Shown here: positions 63,423-64,000 of the stretch, piece by piece | Numbering within the stretch: position 1 is the stretch's first letter | How the letters are laid out: every line of letters begins with the position of its first letter | DNA from: Denitromonas ohlonensis | GTDB taxonomy: Bacteria > Pseudomonadota > Gammaproteobacteria > Burkholderiales > Rhodocyclaceae | Length of the DNA stretch: 64,000 bases | NCBI RefSeq assembly: GCF_007625205.1 | Contig: NZ_VMNI01000007.1 | Span: 310,001 to 374,000 of the forward strand | Direction of reading: 5' to 3' | The notes under the pieces: model-generated | The model's database searches: none | What the model saw: the letters and a program-made list of their open reading frames with translations, nothing else | Told to the model about the DNA's origin: nothing | Translations under genes and position numbers: made by a program

Positions 63423-64000
63423 ATGCATCGCAGTGTTGCGTATGCCTTGCTCGCGGCGATTCTCTTTGGCGCCAGCACACCGTTTGCAAAAATGCTGGTG
63501 GGGGCAATGTCGCCCCTTCTGCTGGCCGGTGTGCTGTATCTGGGCAGTGGTGTCGGGCTGACACTGATCCGCGCGGCACGTGATCGCGGTTGGACGCCTT
63601 CCGGTTTGTCGTGGCGGGAGTGGCCGTGGTTCATCGGGGCGATCCTTTTCGGCGGTGCCCTGGGGCCGGTTGCATTGCTCTTCGGCCTCACCCATACGAG
63701 CGGGGCTGCCGCATCCTTGTTGTTGAACCTGGAAGCGGTTCTCACCGCAGTCATTGCCTGGGTGGTGTTTCGTGAGAACGCGGATCGCCGCATTGTGCTC
63801 GGCATGCTGGCGATTGTCGCCGGTGGCGCGGTGCTCGCGTGGCCGTCATCGGCAGAGGACGGTTCCGCCGGGACCTGGATGGGGTCGCTGGCTGTTATCG
63901 CCGCCTGTCTGTGCTGGGCAATCGACAACAACCTCACGCGCAAGGTCTCGACAGCAGATGCGCTTTTCGTTGCCGGCATCAAGGGCCTGACTGCGGGGTC
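63423..64000 (+). CDS. EamA (DMT superfamily) transporter, cut by window edge
   Basis: At least 192 codons of a DMT-type permease starting MHRSVAYALLAAILFGAS, with an internal EamA repeat (GAAASLLLNLEAVLTAVIAWVVF, in part). The first helices and the start of the second repeat are present; the 3' end lies outside. ATG 63423 has GGAG upstream. It may be co-transcribed with the His-rich/HupE genes across the hairpin at 63384. Substrate unknown. Confidence 0.85.
   Translation, partial: MHRSVAYALLAAILFGASTPFAKMLVGAMSPLLLAGVLYLGSGVGLTLIRAARDRGWTPSGLSWREWPWFIGAILFGGALGPVALLFGLTHTSGAAASLLLNLEAVLTAVIAWVVFRENADRRIVLGMLAIVAGGAVLAWPSSAEDGSAGTWMGSLAVIAACLCWAIDNNLTRKVSTADALFVAGIKGLTAG

Overview
The window is a GC-rich chromosomal segment of a betaproteobacterium. 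Its gene content and order fit the Rhodocyclales (Azoarcus/Thauera/Denitromonas-like), but no species can be named from sequence alone. Supporting points are the infB-rbfA-truB-rpsO-pnp block, the tpiA-secG-tRNA-Leu-nuoA order, separate nuoC and nuoD, a phasin (polyhydroxyalkanoate granules), ETF-linked acyl-CoA oxidation and REP-like repeats. Almost all genes are recognisable chromosomal genes. No phage, insertion sequence, integrase or CRISPR array was seen.

Layout. 1-6186: translation and RNA metabolism (3'-part of infB, rbfA, truB, rpsO, pnp). 6231-7131: dksA facing a tRNA-Pro/Arg/His operon, with back-to-back promoters. 7210-11038: ravA-viaA-like ATPase/VWA pair plus a DUF364-type gene. 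11035-12539: opposing three-gene operon (VOC protein, unknown protein, membrane protein). 12728-16725: a PrmC-like methyltransferase, then a two-component pair with a soluble hybrid kinase. 16935-23738: acyl-CoA ligase, EtfB, EtfA, acyl-CoA dehydrogenase and ETF-quinone oxidoreductase, which together can activate an acid, oxidise the acyl-CoA and pass electrons to quinone. 23967-25391: polytopic transporter of uncertain family. 25563-27990: molybdenum cofactor genes mobB-moeA-moaD-moaE. 28093-31500: phasin and clpB, the latter behind a heat-shock-type promoter. 31585-34968: a very large c-di-GMP signalling protein. 35197-36729: a solitary adenine DNA methyltransferase and a cold-shock protein. 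37025-41446: rbgA, folP, glmM, tpiA, secG. 41512-41597: tRNA-Leu(GAG). 41673-56258: complete 14-gene nuoA-N operon for respiratory complex I. 56343-60300: NUDIX hydrolase, FGE-like lipoprotein, EamA transporter and divergent LysR regulator. 60645-64000: accessory block with a c'-like cytochrome, a His-rich membrane protein, a HupE/UreJ-like permease, a His-rich membrane-anchored protein and a truncated EamA transporter.

The best candidates for something not yet described are: the His-rich/HupE cluster at the right end (probable metal handling, including a protein of unknown function with a C-terminal periplasmic domain); the SBP-PAS-PAS-GGDEF-EAL-CZB protein; the ravA-viaA-DUF364 operon with its facing unknown operon; and the orphan adenine methyltransferase whose reading frame starts in the terminator of a cold-shock gene. 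All functional statements rest on motif reading and family knowledge. No database search was run.
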